Shown here piece by piece: positions 40,886 through 48,097 of a stretch of 48,097 bases of DNA. Both the position numbers and the translations under genes were made by a program. The first letter of the stretch is position 1. Each line of letters opens with the position of its first letter. Below the pieces are notes generated by a model. The model had not been told where the DNA came from and searched no databases. It saw only the letters and a list, made by a program, of their open reading frames with translations. The stretch spans positions 1-48,097 of the forward strand of contig DLRK01000017.1 of the NCBI GenBank assembly GCA_002501065.1, written 5' to 3'. The stretch comes from Akkermansiaceae bacterium UBA7890 (GTDB taxonomy: Bacteria > Verrucomicrobiota > Verrucomicrobiia > Verrucomicrobiales > Akkermansiaceae).

Positions 40886-43324
40886 TCAATTGCCTGAAAG
40901 AAATCGCTTCTTGAATTCTCTGTTTTCGTAGAGCTTCGGGCCGCCGCCGTCTGGATAGTGCCAACTTGACTCGAAATACTTCCGTTCAAGCGTAAAGACG
41001 TCTACTGTGTCGGTCTCGTTGTTGAAAGTCTCGGGCAGGATGCCGTAGCGTTTCATCTCGCGGATGTAGTATGGGTGCGGCTTGAATCCTGGCATGTCCC
41101 AGCGTTTGTTATTTTCGAGACACTTCTTCCCTTCCTTGATCCAGGAGTGAATTGCCAGGTAGACGGGGTCGCTCTTGTGCTCAATCGCACCGACACCGTT
41201 TTCCTGACAGGTTCCCCAGCCGCCAGCCTCGCGGGAAAGGGGTGCGAGCAGTAGCGCCGACTTTTCAGGAAAGCTCAGGTTTATCGCCATGTGCGAATCC
41301 CAGAACTGAGTGTTCTTGTTTTTTCTTCCCGCGATCGAATATGTCGTCATTCCCGGCATGCGGTTCTTGTGGCATTTCGTACAGCTGCGATTGAACGCCG
41401 CAGTGGCCTGCTTTTCCGCAGGATGATACTCTTCGGTCAGCGTCGATTTGCGGATCATGCCCGTCCCGAGGGCGGCGTATGTGCCAGGGTAGGGCGCGCC
41501 GATATGGATCCAGTTGCGGATCATCTCGGCCTCTGGTGGTGAAAGCCTGGCTTCATGGTGCGAGCCATCAAGCATCCCCATGAGCGGGCTTGCGACGTCT
41601 CCGACGGTGCGCGGGGCGGTGTTGCCAGCTCGATTTTCACCCTGCGAGACATAGCCCATGCCGAACAGGGTGACGTAGCTGTGCGAGAAGCATGGACCAT
41701 GATCGCCGGTGAGGATAATTCGGCCATCAGGTTTGTCCGGGCTGTGACACCTGACGCAGTGCTTGTCGAGGATCGGTTGAACGTGACTGGGGTAGTCGAT
41801 CATGTATGGGACGTCCGGCACCGGTTCGATCCTGCTGGGCGCTCGCTTCAAAGCCTGGTAGATCATCGGTCGCGTTTGTGGCGTATTGACCCGATCTTCA
41901 TGACAGCCGATACAGCTGAGGGTCTCGCCCGGCATGACCGACAGGAAGCTGTGCATTCGCTTGACGGTCTCGTTTTTCCCATTGACGGCGATCAGGAAGA
42001 GCGGTCGATTGGCAGGAACCTCGAAGTGCGCTGACCCATCTTCCTCGACCGGGACTGTGCCGATGATCCGCTCAAGGGTGAAGGTGCCACCGAGGCTGAT
42101 CGGGATGAAGTCGTGCAGGCCATTGCCGAAGTTGAGCGGCTTGGGCATGGTCTCGAGAATGAGCAATTTCTTGATGTCACCCTGTTTGACGCCTTTCATA
42201 TTCCGACCGATATAGACGTTGTTCAAAGTGAGCGTTCCGGTTGCGTTGTTCAGATTGACCCGTGACGGGATGATCCGTTCGCGATCACGCTTGATTACCG
42301 GGCGCGGTTCATGGACTTCGACTTTGCCGGTGTAGATCGGCTTGAACTCTCCTTTCCCGGTGACCAGTCCAAAGCGACGGCCTTCGTCTGCCGCAAGAAA
42401 GAGCTTGTCGCTCAGGGCATACGGGTCACGGAAGTTGCCTCGCGGAGTGATGATGGTTTTTGACTCCTTCGCATCGGGCCCCATCCTGCCGGTGACGGTG
42501 GCGATCCTGCCCATGTGTTCCTTGCGTCCATGGCCGGGCGAATCGATGTAGACCACGCGGTCGCTATCAGGGATCGGTTTCGCGTCGATGTAGAGATCAC
42601 CGGCATGCATGTTGCCATAGAACACCTTCTGTTCCGTTCCGTCCGGGTTACAGGTCCAAAGGTGATGAAACTGCACCTGTGATCGATCGACGTATTCCCA
42701 GCGGGTGAAGGCGACCCGGCCGTCTGGTAGAACCCATGGCGTGTTGTCCTGCTCGATGTTGACCGAGATGACACGGATGTTTCTGCCGTCGCCATCGCAG
42801 CGATGAAGGTTGCCGACCTGCACGACCCAGCAGTTGACCCATCGCTTCGAGCGGGTCGAGACGAACATGATCCCGCCGTCCGGCAGGTAAGCAGGTTCGA
42901 CATCATCATAGATTCCGTCGGTCAACTGCGCTAGCCCTGTGCCATCGAGATTGATCTCATAAAGATGGAACTGGGCCGTGCCCCCTTTGCGATAGGAGAA
43001 AAGAACCTTGCGACCGTCGTAATGCACCTGCGGATCGCGAACTGCGCCGGCCTGATCGTCGATGAGTGCGGTTACTTCGCCGGTGGCGACGTTGAGTTTG
43101 CAGAGGCGACCTTTCGAACCATAGAGTTTGTTGCCATTCCACTGATAGCCGAAATTGGCATACCAGTGACCATCATGGGCAAACGTTCGCTCGGCAAAGA
43201 CGATTTCCTTGATGCCATGCCGGGCGAGGGTCTGCGTAGTTGAGTCCGAAGAAAAGGCGATCGCGGTTGCCGCAAGTAGCATTGCGACGGCATGCAACAT
43301 CGTGGATGAGGGCAACGCTTTCAT
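40886..43324 (-). CDS. HzsA-related protein: beta-propeller plus three-haem cytochrome c
   Basis: 812 residues with a signal peptide (MLHAVAMLLAATAIAFS). The N-terminal part (about 40-330) is a TolB/PD40-like propeller (DPQVHYDGRKVLFSYRKGG, EPAYLPDGGIMFVSTR, TPWVLPDGRVAFTRW). A beta-rich middle domain follows (about 340-460: YIGRNMKGVKQGDIKKLLIL, VPVEEDGSAHFEVPANRPL), as in the alpha subunit of anammox hydrazine synthase. Three CxxCH sites come next: CIGCH near 470, CVRCH near 521 and CTKCH near 646. This is the widespread HzsA-related family of Planctomycetes and Verrucomicrobia, many of which do not do anammox. Periplasmic electron transfer or redox catalysis is likely; hydrazine synthesis is not implied, and no partner HzsB/C gene is here. 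Confidence 0.88.
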   Translation of the reverse strand: MKALPSSTMLHAVAMLLAATAIAFSSDSTTQTLARHGIKEIVFAERTFAHDGHWYANFGYQWNGNKLYGSKGRLCKLNVATGEVTALIDDQAGAVRDPQVHYDGRKVLFSYRKGGTAQFHLYEINLDGTGLAQLTDGIYDDVEPAYLPDGGIMFVSTRSKRWVNCWVVQVGNLHRCDGDGRNIRVISVNIEQDNTPWVLPDGRVAFTRWEYVDRSQVQFHHLWTCNPDGTEQKVFYGNMHAGDLYIDAKPIPDSDRVVYIDSPGHGRKEHMGRIATVTGRMGPDAKESKTIITPRGNFRDPYALSDKLFLAADEGRRFGLVTGKGEFKPIYTGKVEVHEPRPVIKRDRERIIPSRVNLNNATGTLTLNNVYIGRNMKGVKQGDIKKLLILETMPKPLNFGNGLHDFIPISLGGTFTLERIIGTVPVEEDGSAHFEVPANRPLFLIAVNGKNETVKRMHSFLSVMPGETLSCIGCHEDRVNTPQTRPMIYQALKRAPSRIEPVPDVPYMIDYPSHVQPILDKHCVRCHSPDKPDGRIILTGDHGPCFSHSYVTLFGMGYVSQGENRAGNTAPRTVGDVASPLMGMLDGSHHEARLSPPEAEMIRNWIHIGAPYPGTYAALGTGMIRKSTLTEEYHPAEKQATAAFNRSCTKCHKNRMPGMTTYSIAGRKNKNTQFWDSHMAINLSFPEKSALLLAPLSREAGGWGTCQENGVGAIEHKSDPVYLAIHSWIKEGKKCLENNKRWDMPGFKPHPYYIREMKRYGILPETFNNETDTVDVFTLERKYFESSWHYPDGGGPKLYENREFKKRFLSGN

Positions 43325-43331
43325 TTTCTTG

Positions 43332-43392
43332 CTGAAAGGGATTTAGTTTTCGTCAAGGCGTCGGAACGGCCCGGCAGACCGGGTGAGCGTGG
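43332..43392 (+). repeat. RPT-B copy 3
   Basis: CTGAAAGGGATTTAGTTTTC, then TCAAGGCGTCGGAACGGCCC and GGGTGAGCG. The inner inverted repeat is decayed. It lies directly upstream of the minus-strand HzsA-related gene. Confidence 0.7.
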
Positions 43393-43426
43393 TTTGAGCA
43401 GGAGTTGTTTCATTTTTCTTCAGCTT

Positions 43427-43657
43427 TCAATTCATCACGGATCTGGCCCCCACTTTGGGCAAAGTAGATCTTCCGTAATGCTCTCTCGCATTCGCATTCT
43501 TGACGGCAGCGGTGCAATGCATGCGGGCTTTGATGTGTTGAACCATGTCAGTACCGTGAATTGAGATGTCAGACGCTGGGGCCGACTGCGGCGATTTCTC
43601 AGAGCCGTGACACCCCGTCAAACCAGGGATCGGCAGAAGCAGAGCCGCAAATCTCAT
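43427..43657 (-). CDS. Small lipoprotein-like ORF, possibly a truncated gene
   Basis: 76 residues from the ATG at 43657: MRFAALLLPIPGLTGCHGSE. The short hydrophobic stretch ends in the lipobox LTGC, so the start looks like a real lipoprotein signal. The remainder (SPQSAPASDISIHGTDMVQ and a basic tail) has no recognisable domain. The leader and first codons match those of the beta-lactamase-like gene at 28879 (RPT-D), so this may be a signal cassette whose original body has been lost. There is no well-spaced ribosome-binding site. Treat it as a doubtful gene. Confidence 0.35.
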   Translation of the reverse strand: MRFAALLLPIPGLTGCHGSEKSPQSAPASDISIHGTDMVQHIKARMHCTAAVKNANAREHYGRSTLPKVGARSVMN

Positions 43658-43726
43658 CCCCTCAGCGTAAGGCCAATCCACCCGCCTGCCTATTCCAAAA
43701 AGGCGCTAGGGACGCCAAGATCACGA
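43649..43726 (-). repeat. RPT-D copy 2
   Basis: On the minus strand it runs from CGTGATCTTGG through CCTTTTTGGAATAGGCAGGC into the ATG of the small lipoprotein-like ORF. It corresponds position by position to 28870-28947. Confidence 0.6.
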
Positions 43727-44033
43727 GGTCGTTGGACTGGAAGGAGTTGCCTTCCGCTGGAGGTTGCCTGCCTTGTTCAATACGAGGGTGTAATCCGCGG
43801 ACATGCCGGGATTTGAGCCTCGGGGAAGCAGGGAACAGGTCAGGAGTCCGAGCCCGTTTCCCAGCCCGGCAAGGATGCATTTCTGATGAGCTTTGAGGAG
43901 GAAGGTGGAGTCCTCTGCCGGTCTTCCCAATGGTTGCTAACTGAGCATCAGGTTCAGATAGATAAACAGTGGAGAGGCCGTAGCTAATGAGAATCTGACT
44001 GTATCTGCTTTTGGGCAAGAAGACCGTGTTGGA

Positions 44034-47000
44034 TTAGTTTGGGTACCATTCGTCCCCGACTGCATAGCCTCTTTCCTTGAGCCGGTTCTGTTCCTTTTTG
44101 TAGTAGGATTCCAGCTTGGTGCGGTCGAACCAACGTTCAACATCTGAGTTAATGACATGCCCAGACCCATCGCTACCCCATTGGCCTCCACTGAGCCACT
44201 GGGGGATTTTTGCGAACTGGCCGGTGCGGCATGCGTGCACTGCGAGAAGAGCGAGCGGATCAACGACGTCCAAGGCGACAACCTTGGGGCGATCATATCC
44301 AAACTCCTGACGCAAAGTCTGTCGGACCGTACGTTCCTCGTGAGGTTCTTTTGTCTTCTTGTTGTGGCGGATAGTATGGATGCGATCGGGATGAAGTGAG
44401 AACAGGCCGGACTTTGGATCCTGGCGGCGTGAGATGATGTTATGACCGAGATGCTCCATTAACCTGAGAACTTCAGGCCGGCGGTGCGCTCGGTAGAGAT
44501 CGGCGAGTGCCAGAACGTAGACCGGTTCAGCCACCTCGACGTTGAGGTTCAAGACGGGCTTGACGCGGAAATTTGCACCGATATCTCCCAGTCCAACTCC
44601 CTTGAAGAGGTCACGTAGAAGGGGCCAGTAGCGCCTGCGCGTTTCTTTGTTGGCAAGTCGGTAGGCGCGGGTCAGGGCCGCATAGAAACCTGGAGCTGCT
44701 GGGTGCGCGACAAAGGAGTCGCCCTCTTTAGCGCCCCATCCATGGAGCACCTTGTCTGGTTCGAAGACGTGGTCAGTGACATCCGTTCCGTCGAGGATGA
44801 TGCTGCGCATGGTGTTAGTATCACGATCGTAGGCAGCTTCCATGTAGCCCAGTATCCAGTCATTGATTCTCTGGTGAGATTCCGTCAGTTCGCCAGCGTG
44901 CCCATATGTGTCCGCTGCTTCGATGATGGCAAGTGCGCCCAGAAAGAGTTGAGGCATGCTATAGATCCAACTTGAGATGATGACGCGTGGCTCAGTGACG
45001 TCTGCATCGGGAAATGCTTCTCGGTATACCTCCAAGTTGCGCCGGATCGTGGGGGTATAGAGCAGCATGGGCCAAATCAGGGTCTTGGGATCCCGGTGAT
45101 AGGAAAGAACCTTGAGGTAGCGATCGCCCCATGCCCGCGCTTTGGGGTCCTCCTGCAGGCAACCCAGTGAGTAACCGCCAAAAGCAAGATCCAGGCCCAC
45201 GGGAGTGAAGCCCAATACTTCCATGTTCGTGGGGAGGTCTTCCACCTTCGCCAAGGGTCGATGCCAGGTCCTAGAAAAATCAATGGTCTTATTAAAGCTC
45301 GCGTGCCGATTGTAGTGCATGGTGTGCCAGTCCCTGACGTAGACCTCCCAGCACCCCTTGATAAATCGCTCTGTTTGAATCGGCGCCACGTCATACCAGA
45401 AATCGTAAAACGGCAGCACGTTTGCCAACTCGAAGACGTCTCCCGAGCGTCCATCGCTGTAAGATCGATCTTCTGCCAGATCGATAGTCATGTGATTGCC
45501 GAAGATAATGAGCCCACTGTGTGGCATGACGTAATTTTCAAACATGTGAGCAGTCGCCGCCATGGCCGCTTCAGCATATTTGGGGTTCCCCGTAGCACTG
45601 CTCAGGCCTGCCAGGGTTCGCAGGAGGTTCTGGGTGCGATCAAATTGCGTTTGCACGATTGGCTTGGAAGCGCCGCCTAGCGCAGGGGGCATGGATGCCA
45701 CCGATGCCGGGGCGCGTAGTTTTTCACGATGCAGAAACCGCACGAACATGGGGCTCTTCACCGGCCCGTAAATATCCCGACCGCGTGTGATTACGGTGTC
45801 GCCAAAGCGCACTGCTGCAGAAAGGAATGCATCCCCTGCAATCTCCTCTTCACTCAAGGCCTTCTTTCCCACCCAATTGGCCTGCAGTTGCTTTCTGGCT
45901 CGATCAAGGTCAATGCGAGAAGAAGCCTTCTCTGTTTCGGACATTGAACCCGGAGAATTCAGGGTGGTCTTGTGAGTCGGCCTTGCCAGTTGAGCCTTCC
46001 TTAACTGCGATTCGCTGCTGATCAGGCGGACACTTGAAATCACGGCATCTTCCTCTGCCCCGTCCGGACACCAGATCCGAATTTTGTAATTACCTTTCCG
46101 TTCCCTTTTTGTAATTCCAAATTCAGTTACCGGGATCGTATCCCAGAAAAAAGACTGTTTCCCGTTGCCTCGGGAAGGGTGGCTCCTTGTCAAATGGCGC
46201 CCATTGACTTCGATAGTCATGGAGCGAATTGGCCCGTGCTTTGTGATCCACTGGAAAGCCAGTTGGTGGCCAGGTTCTGGTTCCACGGTCATTGTCAGTT
46301 CCAGGGGCGTTCCCCGATTAGTGTAGTATATGTAGAATTCGTTGTAGCGGGCGACTTCCCGATCATAGCGGTTGAAGTGAATCCATGCGTGTGGATCCGG
46401 TGTGCTGTCACCGAGTCCAAGTCGGGAGAAAACAGGATGCAGGGCATTGGACCAAACTGCATAGCCAGCAGTATTTGGGTGGACGCGATCAGGCAGCAGC
46501 TTTGGCAACGAGGCTCCGTCAGTTCCCGCAAAGAGCTCGTAGGTTTTAGCAATGGTCACCTGAGGATCTCTCTCCCAGGCCTTTGTGTAGAGCGCGTTAA
46601 TCTTTTGAATCTCGGCCACCGGCCGATAGTCGTCTGGCGCGCAGGGAAAGGTCTCGCATACGATGATTGGCATCGTTGGGCTGTGCTCTTTCAGCCGTTT
46701 CACAATGAGTTTTACATTGCTGAATACCGTTTCGCCTTTCGCTTTTTCAGCGAGATCATTGGCGCCAATCATGATCACCACCGCCTTCGGATTGAGCGCA
46801 AGAACATCCTCTGGCAATCGCAGGAGGAGTCCACGGCTCGTGTCACCGCTGATGCCACGGTTGATTGCCTTGAGGTCACCAAAGAAGCCGCGGAAGTCGT
46901 CGCTCCAGCCCTGTGTGATTGAGTCTCCCAGAAAAACAATTGAGTTTTTTTGCGCCTCCGTTTGGCTTAGCCAGGAACTGCGTCGACTGCGCCAGACCCC

Positions 47001-47156
47001 GCGGAACCATTCCGTTCGCCTTAGTGGTCCGACCCCGGGAAGGCCTTCATCGGTATCGGGAATCCTAAGGGGATCCCGATCTGGAGCTGCGCTGAGAGGG
47101 AGCAGGAAAAGGAGAGCGAAAAAGGCAAGCGTGCTGGCCGGATACTTGGCTGTCAT
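44034..47156 (-). CDS. Secreted SGNH hydrolase fused to an alpha/alpha-toroid (lyase-like) domain
   Basis: 1040 residues from the ATG at 47156 (signal MTAKYPASTLAFFALLFLLP); the frame runs on to 47516 through debris and repeat DNA. The N-terminal SGNH/GDSL esterase (about 40-235) has all blocks: IVFLGDSITQGW, NRGISGDTSRG, VIMIGANDL and the catalytic DRVHPNTAGY. A beta-sandwich (about 240-390, with RSMTIEVNGRHLTRSHPSRG) follows. From about 420 the chain is helical with paired repeats (RTLAGLSSATGNPKYAEAA, IINSSW-like and ALTRAYRLANKETRRRYWPLL segments), like the alpha/alpha toroids of polysaccharide lyases and glycoside hydrolases; in related bacteria such proteins are often labelled pectate lyase. 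The combination suggests coupled de-esterification and cleavage of a polysaccharide. The toroid activity is inferred only. Confidence 0.85.
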   Translation of the reverse strand: MTAKYPASTLAFFALLFLLPLSAAPDRDPLRIPDTDEGLPGVGPLRRTEWFRGVWRSRRSSWLSQTEAQKNSIVFLGDSITQGWSDDFRGFFGDLKAINRGISGDTSRGLLLRLPEDVLALNPKAVVIMIGANDLAEKAKGETVFSNVKLIVKRLKEHSPTMPIIVCETFPCAPDDYRPVAEIQKINALYTKAWERDPQVTIAKTYELFAGTDGASLPKLLPDRVHPNTAGYAVWSNALHPVFSRLGLGDSTPDPHAWIHFNRYDREVARYNEFYIYYTNRGTPLELTMTVEPEPGHQLAFQWITKHGPIRSMTIEVNGRHLTRSHPSRGNGKQSFFWDTIPVTEFGITKRERKGNYKIRIWCPDGAEEDAVISSVRLISSESQLRKAQLARPTHKTTLNSPGSMSETEKASSRIDLDRARKQLQANWVGKKALSEEEIAGDAFLSAAVRFGDTVITRGRDIYGPVKSPMFVRFLHREKLRAPASVASMPPALGGASKPIVQTQFDRTQNLLRTLAGLSSATGNPKYAEAAMAATAHMFENYVMPHSGLIIFGNHMTIDLAEDRSYSDGRSGDVFELANVLPFYDFWYDVAPIQTERFIKGCWEVYVRDWHTMHYNRHASFNKTIDFSRTWHRPLAKVEDLPTNMEVLGFTPVGLDLAFGGYSLGCLQEDPKARAWGDRYLKVLSYHRDPKTLIWPMLLYTPTIRRNLEVYREAFPDADVTEPRVIISSWIYSMPQLFLGALAIIEAADTYGHAGELTESHQRINDWILGYMEAAYDRDTNTMRSIILDGTDVTDHVFEPDKVLHGWGAKEGDSFVAHPAAPGFYAALTRAYRLANKETRRRYWPLLRDLFKGVGLGDIGANFRVKPVLNLNVEVAEPVYVLALADLYRAHRRPEVLRLMEHLGHNIISRRQDPKSGLFSLHPDRIHTIRHNKKTKEPHEERTVRQTLRQEFGYDRPKVVALDVVDPLALLAVHACRTGQFAKIPQWLSGGQWGSDGSGHVINSDVERWFDRTKLESYYKKEQNRLKERGYAVGDEWYPN

Positions 47157-47268
47157 TATGGAAAATAGTGAGGCCCGGGCCCTCACGTGGTCAAGTCTCT
47201 CACCCGTGAAACTGCCAGTGTCTGAAAGGGCTTCATGCAGGAATACGAGAACGCAGGAAGGGACTGGA

Positions 47269-47450
47269 AGAACCGACGAAGACTGGCGTAACCGAGAAAA
47301 ATGGCGGCAGTACAAGATGGCGTGGTAGATATGCTGCAGAAGACGAGTAATACCCACGCTCCCTGGACGTTGCTGGAAGCGAACTGCAAGCGCCACGCTC
47401 GAATCAAAGTCCTCCGCACCGTCGCCGACGCGATCGAAGCCGCTTTCTGA
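47269..47450 (+). pseudogene. C-terminal remnant of a polyphosphate kinase 2 / polyphosphate:AMP phosphotransferase gene
   Basis: One frame reads TDEDWRNREKWRQYKMA and then hits a stop at 47326-47328. Two bases later another frame continues VDMLQKTSNTHAPWTLLEAN and CKRHARIKVLRTVADAIE, ending at the TGA 47448-47450. Joined, they give DWRNREKW...DMLxxTxTxHAPWTxxEANxKRxARIKVL, the conserved end of PPK2-family kinases. The upstream catalytic part is absent and RPT-B copy 4 starts at the stop codon. It is a dead fragment of a once complete gene. Confidence 0.8.
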
Positions 47451-47505
47451 AAGAAATTTGGTTTTTCGCCAAGGCGCCGGAAAGGACCGGAGAGTCTGGG
47501 GGGCA
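47447..47505 (+). repeat. RPT-B copy 4
   Basis: CTGAAAGAAATTTGGTTTTT, then GCCAAGGCGCCGGAAAGGAC. It overlaps the stop codon of the PPK2 remnant. Confidence 0.65.
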
Positions 47506-47540
47506 CTGCTGACCATTTATCGCAAACAAAAGTTAGAATC

Positions 47541-48097
47541 ATGATCCGAATCACTCATTTGTTTTTGCTCATCTTCGCCATCGACGCCCACGCCGGACAA
47601 CAGGTCATCTGGCAGGAAGCCGAATCCTTGACCAACACCGGCGGCTGGTCGAATGATTCCCAGCACGTCGACATCATGGGATCTCCCTACCTGCTGGCGA
47701 CCGGAGTCGGCCGCCCGGTGGAGGATGCGGTGACCCGGGTGAAGGTGACTGATGCGGACCGCTACCGTCTGTGGGTCCGCTGTCGCGACTGGTTTCCCTC
47801 CCACTCGCCAGGAACTTTTCGGGTGATCGTGGGTGAGACTACGTCGGAGGTCGTTTTCGGCAGGGCGGGCGACGATCAATGGAACTGGGTCGATGGCGGC
47901 GAGTTCGAACTGGAGGTCGGCGAGCTTGAACTGCGGCTGCACGACACCGGCGGCTGGTGGGGCCGCTGCGACGTGGTGGTACTGGCAGCCGGCGAGTTCA
48001 AACCCGCGAAAGATCCCGAGGCCCTGGCCCGGCAGCGCGCGCGCCACGCCGGGGTGAGCCCTGAGATCGAGGACATACCGGACAGTGACGTGGTTGT
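47541..48097 (+). CDS. FAD-dependent oxidoreductase with N-terminal carbohydrate-binding-like domain, truncated by window edge
   Basis: The first 185 residues are present; the gene runs off the right edge. A signal peptide (MIRITHLFLLIFAIDAHA) is followed by a beta-sandwich: VIWQEAESLTNTGGW, DIMGSPYLLATGVG, RYRLWVRCRDWFPSHSPG, FELEVGELELRLHDTGGWWG. This domain (about 20-150) is the galactose-binding-like module that precedes FAD oxidoreductases in many Planctomycete and Verrucomicrobial secreted proteins. The last residues, EIEDIPDSDVVV, look like the first strand of the FAD Rossmann fold, with the GxGxxG expected just outside the window. The substrate is unknown; a secreted sugar or polysaccharide oxidising role is inferred. 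Confidence 0.8.
   Translation, partial: MIRITHLFLLIFAIDAHAGQQVIWQEAESLTNTGGWSNDSQHVDIMGSPYLLATGVGRPVEDAVTRVKVTDADRYRLWVRCRDWFPSHSPGTFRVIVGETTSEVVFGRAGDDQWNWVDGGEFELEVGELELRLHDTGGWWGRCDVVVLAAGEFKPAKDPEALARQRARHAGVSPEIEDIPDSDVV

Larger units (their letters stand above)
43325..44033. other. Long gene-poor gap with repeats and debris
   Basis: 709 bases. It holds RPT-B copy 3, RPT-D copy 2 leading into a small lipoprotein-like ORF, and minus-strand debris near 43720-43930 reading GMSADYTLVLNKAGNLQ, which resembles the fragment at 28993-29300. No intact gene of normal size is present. Confidence 0.5.

Noticed and set aside
40459..40989. Minus-strand 176-codon frame upstream of the M23-like gene
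   Set aside because: It overlaps the end of the HzsA-related gene in another frame and shows no domain or start signals.
47157..47516. 120-codon N-terminal extension of the SGNH/toroid protein
   Set aside because: It reads through the antisense of the PPK2 remnant and RPT-B and would bury the signal peptide that starts at 47156.
1..48097. Search for tRNA, rRNA, CRISPR arrays, insertion-sequence transposases and phage genes
   Set aside because: None was seen by eye. The regular repeats found are dispersed single copies, not spaced arrays, and no transposase-like ORF is present.

Overview
The window reads as chromosomal DNA of a free-living, probably aquatic, member of the Planctomycetes-Verrucomicrobia group, most likely Verrucomicrobia. 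This is inferred from gene content, not from a marker gene: CotH/lamin-tail surface proteins, PQQ-type propellers, SHD1-domain proteins, two sulfatases, an HzsA-related multi-haem protein and an alpha-helical repeat protein. Most genes are GC-rich, carry signal peptides or lipoboxes, and stand alone. No rRNA, tRNA, CRISPR array, transposase or phage gene was seen.

Layout. 1-5.2 kb: a truncated lipoprotein, a decayed SHD1/MORN gene, a small basic protein, an unusual zinc-ribbon SDR, an NHL propeller and a zincin lipoprotein. 5.4-13.8 kb: a PQQ propeller, a helical-repeat protein, a CotH/LTD protein on the minus strand, a C69-like Ntn peptidase and an alpha/beta hydrolase. 14.2-19.2 kb: the only clear operon, four overlapping genes for a DAO-family amine dehydrogenase, EtfB, EtfA and a membrane Fe-S oxidoreductase. 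Together they would move electrons from a secondary or tertiary amine (sarcosine or dimethylglycine type) through ETF to the quinone pool. 19.5-24.8 kb: a 1771-residue CotH/LTD surface protein. 25-30 kb: a glutamine-synthetase remnant beside a glutamine amidotransferase, an SHD1 seven-bladed propeller, a class-C beta-lactamase-fold hydrolase and a lipoprotein. 30.5-40.4 kb: two sulfatases, a 1201-residue LamG/PQQ/methyltransferase-like fusion, a bacterial ionotropic glutamate-receptor channel with a non-canonical pore filter, and an A+T-rich M23-like gene that looks imported. 40.9-48.1 kb: an HzsA-related cytochrome, a two-domain SGNH hydrolase/toroid enzyme, a ppk2 remnant and the start of a FAD oxidoreductase.

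The most unusual feature lies between the genes. At least eleven copies of a short element (called RPT-A here) keep a near-constant loop while their flanking arms change sequence yet still pair. Other repeat families (RPT-B to RPT-E) fill most remaining gaps. Some families continue through the start codon into the signal peptides of otherwise unrelated genes, as if a leader plus export-signal cassette had been copied between loci. Gene debris (SHD1-MORN, glutamine synthetase, PPK2) sits against these repeats, pointing to repeat-linked gene turnover.

The sulfatases, the SGNH/toroid enzyme, the alpha/beta hydrolase and the CotH proteins fit a polysaccharide-degrading, surface-attached lifestyle. 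That is inference from family membership.
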